Shown piece by piece: positions 22,523 to 24,824 of a DNA stretch of 24,824 nt. Location: assembly GCA_900542085.1 (NCBI GenBank), contig UQMK01000030.1, positions 1 through 24,824 of the forward strand, in the 5' to 3' direction. The stretch comes from an uncultured Collinsella sp. GTDB lineage: Bacteria; Actinomycetota; Coriobacteriia; Coriobacteriales; Coriobacteriaceae. The position numbers were made by a program, and so were the translations under genes. Position 1 is the stretch's first letter; each line of letters starts with the position of its first letter. The notes below the pieces were generated by a model. It had not been told where the DNA came from. It saw only the letters and a list, made by a program, of their open reading frames with translations, and ran no database searches.

Positions 22523-23449
22523 CTAGTGCTCCTCGCCGGCGCGGGCCAGGTCGTAGGGCGTGGTCTGGTAGACGTAGTAGTTGAGCCAGTTGGTGTAGAA
22601 CAGCTGAGCCTGACTGCGCCAGACGTTGCGCGGCTCGGCGGTGGGGTCGTCGTTCGGGAAGTAATGCGCCGGCACCTGAGGGTTAAGCCCGCGCTTCACG
22701 TCGCGCTCGTACTCCAAACGCAGCGTGTCGGTATCGTACTCGGGATGGCCAAAGACAAAGAAGCGGCGGCTGTCGGTCGACTTGACGATATACAGGCCCA
22801 CCTCGTCGGACACGGCCACGACCTCAAGCTGCGGCTCGGCCTCCACGTCCTCGCGGCGCACATCGGTGTTGCGCGAGTGCACGGCATAGAAACGGTCGTC
22901 GAAGCCGCGGACCAGCGGGCTTTGCGGCTTCACCAGATAATGCTCGAACACGCCGCTCGCCTTTGCCGGCAGATCGTACTTCTGGATACCGTAATGATGG
23001 TAGAGCCCCGCCTGCGCGCCCCAACAAATATGCAGCGTAGAGTGCACATGCGTGGTGGACCAATCCATGATCTGGCAGAGCTCAGGCCAGTAGTCGACCT
23101 CCTCGAACGGCATCTGCTCCACCGGCGCGCCCGTGATGATCAGGCCGTCGTAGTGGATGTCGCGGATGTCGTCGAACGTGCGGTAGAACGTCTCCAGATG
23201 GCCGGCGCTCACGTGCGTGGCCTCGTGCGTCTTGGTGCGCAGCAGGTCCACCTCCACCTGCAGCGGCGTGTTGGAGAGCTTGCGCATGATCTGCGTCTCG
23301 GTGGCGATCTTGGTGGGCATGAGGTTGAGGATGAGCACGCGCAGCGGACGGATGTCCTGATGCAGTGCGCGGTACTCGGTCATGACAAAGATGTTCTCGC
23401 TCTCGAGCTGCGCGGCGGCAGGGAGGGCGTCGGGAATGCGAATGGGCAT
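22523..23449 (-). CDS. metA: Homoserine O-acyltransferase MetA (probably O-acetyltransferase)
   Basis: 308 residues from ATG 23449 with AAGGAG 5 bases upstream. The enzyme activates homoserine in methionine synthesis. The class I glutamine-amidotransferase-like triad is present: C142 in HICWGAQAGL, H235 and E237 in FGHPEYD. Residue 111 is Glu (TGAPVEQ, 106-112). In characterised MetA proteins Glu at position 111 goes with acetyl-CoA and Gly with succinyl-CoA, so the product is probably O-acetylhomoserine, despite the usual 'succinyltransferase' annotation. Length is normal. A single-gene unit divergent from the dehydrogenase gene; GTTGTA-N7-TACAAC at 23469-23487 could be an operator. Confidence 0.96.
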   Translation of the reverse strand: MPIRIPDALPAAAQLESENIFVMTEYRALHQDIRPLRVLILNLMPTKIATETQIMRKLSNTPLQVEVDLLRTKTHEATHVSAGHLETFYRTFDDIRDIHYDGLIITGAPVEQMPFEEVDYWPELCQIMDWSTTHVHSTLHICWGAQAGLYHHYGIQKYDLPAKASGVFEHYLVKPQSPLVRGFDDRFYAVHSRNTDVRREDVEAEPQLEVVAVSDEVGLYIVKSTDSRRFFVFGHPEYDTDTLRLEYERDVKRGLNPQVPAHYFPNDDPTAEPRNVWRSQAQLFYTNWLNYYVYQTTPYDLARAGEEH

Positions 23450-23468
23450 GGATGCTCCTTACGAGTCA

Positions 23469-23487
23469 GTTGTAGCTATGGTACAAC
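23469..23487. promoter_or_regulatory. Inverted repeat upstream of metA
   Basis: GTTGTA (23469-23474) and TACAAC (23482-23487) are perfect inverted half-sites 20 bp upstream of the metA start. It is a possible regulator site; the regulator is unknown. Confidence 0.4.
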
Positions 23488-23552
23488 GACCGGCCCCATC
23501 CGCGCGAGCGCATCGCCCAGCGATGCCGTCAGCGGCCCAAATCACTCCAAAA

Positions 23553-23583
23553 GTAGAGATTAAGGCATGTCCCAAAAATCTAC
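23553..23583. repeat. GTAGAnATT...AATCTAC hairpin
   Basis: GTAGAGATT and AATCTAC flank GGCATGTCCCAAA. The loop and right arm are the reverse complement of the M16 terminator region (19234-19267), so the two belong to one repeat family. Confidence 0.65.
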
Positions 23584-23594
23584 GGCGCTTTAGC

Positions 23595-23623
23595 CTGGCA
23601 AAGTGGCGGCAGGAAGCTACAAT
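23595..23623 (+). promoter_or_regulatory. Promoter of the dehydrogenase gene
   Basis: CTGGCA (23595-23600), 17 bp, TACAAT (23618-23623). The leader is about 30 bases. Confidence 0.65.
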
Positions 23624-23660
23624 GGTTCGACGCGAAAAACTCGGCCGAAAGGATACATAT

Positions 23661-24638
23661 ATGTACCAGACGCGTAAGATCGGTGTGGTCGGCCAGGGCC
23701 ACGTAGGAGCACATGTCGCCAACAGCCTGCTCATGCAGGGCATTGCCGATGAGCTGTACCTGTGCGATATCAACGAGGCCAAGGCGACGTCCGAGGTCCA
23801 GGACCTGCGCGACTCCCTTTCGTTTGTCCCGTACAATACCAAAATCGTCAACTGCTACGACCACTACGAGGAGCTGGCCTGCTGCGACGTCATCGTCAAC
23901 GCCGCCGGCAAGGTCGCGCTGGCCGCTGGTAACCGCGACGGTGAGCTGTTCTTTACCACCGACGCCGCCCGCACCTTTGCCAAGCGCATCGTCGACGCCG
24001 GCTTTGACGGCATCTTCGTGAGCATCTCCAACCCCTGCGACGTCGTGTGCACCGAGCTGTGGCACCTGACCGGCTACGATCCCAAGAAGATCATCGGCTC
24101 GGGCTGCGGCCTGGACTCCGCCCGCCTGCGCACCGAGATCTCCAAGAAGGTCGGCGTGAGCCCCAAGTCCATCGACGCCTATATGATCGGCGAGCACGGC
24201 TTTAGCCAGCTTGCAGCCTTTAAGGCCGCGACTATCGCCGGCAAGAGCCTTAACGAGCTTCAGGCCGAGAACCCCGACAAGTACGCCTTCGACCACATGG
24301 AGGTCGAGGAGCTTGCACGCAAGGGCGGCTATGTGACCTACCAGGGCAAGCAGTGCACCGAGTACGCCGTCGCCAACTCCGCCGCGCGCGTCTGCGCCGC
24401 TGTGCTTCACAACGAGCACGCCGTGCTTTCCGCCTCCACGCTCATGACCGGCCAGTATGGCGAGGAGGGCATCTTCACCTCCCTGCCGTGCGTGATCGGC
24501 GCCGAGGGCGTCGAGGAGGTCTACACGCTCGACCTTTCCGAGTATGAGCTCGAAGGCTTCCACAAGAGCTGCCAGCACATTCGCGACAACATCGCCCAGC
24601 TCGACTGGTGGGACGCCGAGGCCTACGACGCAAAGTAG
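23661..24638 (+). CDS. L-lactate / L-2-hydroxyacid dehydrogenase (lactate-malate family)
   Basis: 325 residues from ATG 23661 with AAAGGA 7 bases upstream; an open frame upstream has no start site. The enzyme would reduce a 2-keto acid to the L-2-hydroxy acid with NADH in the cytoplasm. The Rossmann motif GQGHVG is at 11-16, and D36 at the end of strand two favours NAD over NADP. R92 lies in the substrate loop (GNRDGEL), SNPCDVV at 123-129, D152/R155 in GLDSAR, and the catalytic H179 in GEHGFSQ. The loop reads AAGKVALAAGNRDGE rather than the AxxPxKPGExR of ordinary lactate dehydrogenase. This resembles L-2-hydroxyisocaproate dehydrogenases, so the substrate may be a larger 2-keto acid. Family certain, substrate not. 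Confidence 0.92.
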   Translation: MYQTRKIGVVGQGHVGAHVANSLLMQGIADELYLCDINEAKATSEVQDLRDSLSFVPYNTKIVNCYDHYEELACCDVIVNAAGKVALAAGNRDGELFFTTDAARTFAKRIVDAGFDGIFVSISNPCDVVCTELWHLTGYDPKKIIGSGCGLDSARLRTEISKKVGVSPKSIDAYMIGEHGFSQLAAFKAATIAGKSLNELQAENPDKYAFDHMEVEELARKGGYVTYQGKQCTEYAVANSAARVCAAVLHNEHAVLSASTLMTGQYGEEGIFTSLPCVIGAEGVEEVYTLDLSEYELEGFHKSCQHIRDNIAQLDWWDAEAYDAK

Positions 24639-24680
24639 GCCGTCAATCGCCGCAATCTCGCGAATCTAAGCGCGATACCA

Positions 24681-24721
24681 AGCGGTCCGCGCCGGAAATC
24701 CCCGGCACGGCCCGCTTTTTT
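24681..24721 (+). terminator. Terminator of the dehydrogenase gene
   Basis: AGCGGTCCGCGCCGG pairs with CCGGCACGGCCCGCT (two mismatches) and is followed by TTTTTT. Confidence 0.9.
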
Positions 24722-24753
24722 GACTCACGCAGCGCCCTTACGAATCGAAGGTG

Positions 24754-24779
24754 AATACTTTTCCGCGAAGTGAACGAGC
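24754..24779. repeat. Half-copy of the 33-bp inverted-repeat arm
   Basis: AATACTTTTCC-GCGAAGTGAACGAGC matches the inner 27 bases of the arm at 8459-8486 with one deletion and one change. A second arm, if present, would lie outside the window. Confidence 0.7.
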
Positions 24780-24824
24780 AAAAACGAGCCCCCGGTAGCG
24801 CGCAGAGATGTGGTGTAAGAGGCG

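Overview
The window is GC-rich bacterial chromosome with tightly packed genes, clear Shine-Dalgarno sites and many short palindromic repeats between genes. Gene content suggests a gut Coriobacteriia actinobacterium such as Collinsella. That assignment is inference from gene content and style; no 16S or other marker is present.

Positions 1-7861 (minus strand) hold one long gene block. Read in transcription order it encodes four exported proteins of one paralogous family (7861-6977, 6965-6129, 6115-5129, 5126-4323), then a SipW/ER-type signal peptidase (4262-3516), a membrane-anchored McrB-like AAA+ ATPase (3523-1832), and a DUF2357-like coiled-coil protein cut by the window edge (1733-1). The exported proteins share an N-terminal signal ending in [AV]T[YF]AW[FY] and a C-terminal motif around W[LM]EGxDxxC. 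Two more paralogs lie at 12970-12191 and 12125-11181. A seventh, divergent one with a large cytoplasmic domain lies at 15065-13938, directly behind a PilZ (c-di-GMP receptor) gene at 15736-15071. I read this as a surface-fibre or matrix system related in logic to TasA/SipW. The dedicated signal peptidase would process the subunits, the ATPase and DUF2357 partner would form an inner-membrane or cytoplasmic machine, and c-di-GMP may act through the PilZ protein. Every functional link here is inference from co-location and shared motifs.

Between and beyond these lie: tRNA-Val(GAC) with a good promoter and terminator (8034-8210); two DUF559/AbiEi-like proteins (9774-8671 and 22081-21119); a DUF5710/zinc-ribbon protein (10177-10875); an unknown 170-residue protein (13369-13881); a large M16C zinc metallopeptidase (16179-19223); a hicAB toxin-antitoxin pair (19623-20208) behind LexA-like boxes; 5-formyltetrahydrofolate cyclo-ligase (20355-20951); metA (23449-22523), whose E111 points to acetyl-CoA use; and an L-lactate/L-2-hydroxyacid dehydrogenase (23661-24638).

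The intergenic spaces are unusually rich in repeats. They include a 33-bp perfect inverted repeat (8453-8633) with a half-copy at the right end, a 42-bp degenerate tandem repeat (8248-8415), a 23-bp tandem palindrome (10883-10951), a GAGCGTGG...GGACG repeat family at three places including both sides of one DUF559 gene, and two GTCTnAATCTGTAACA hairpins (19322-19462).
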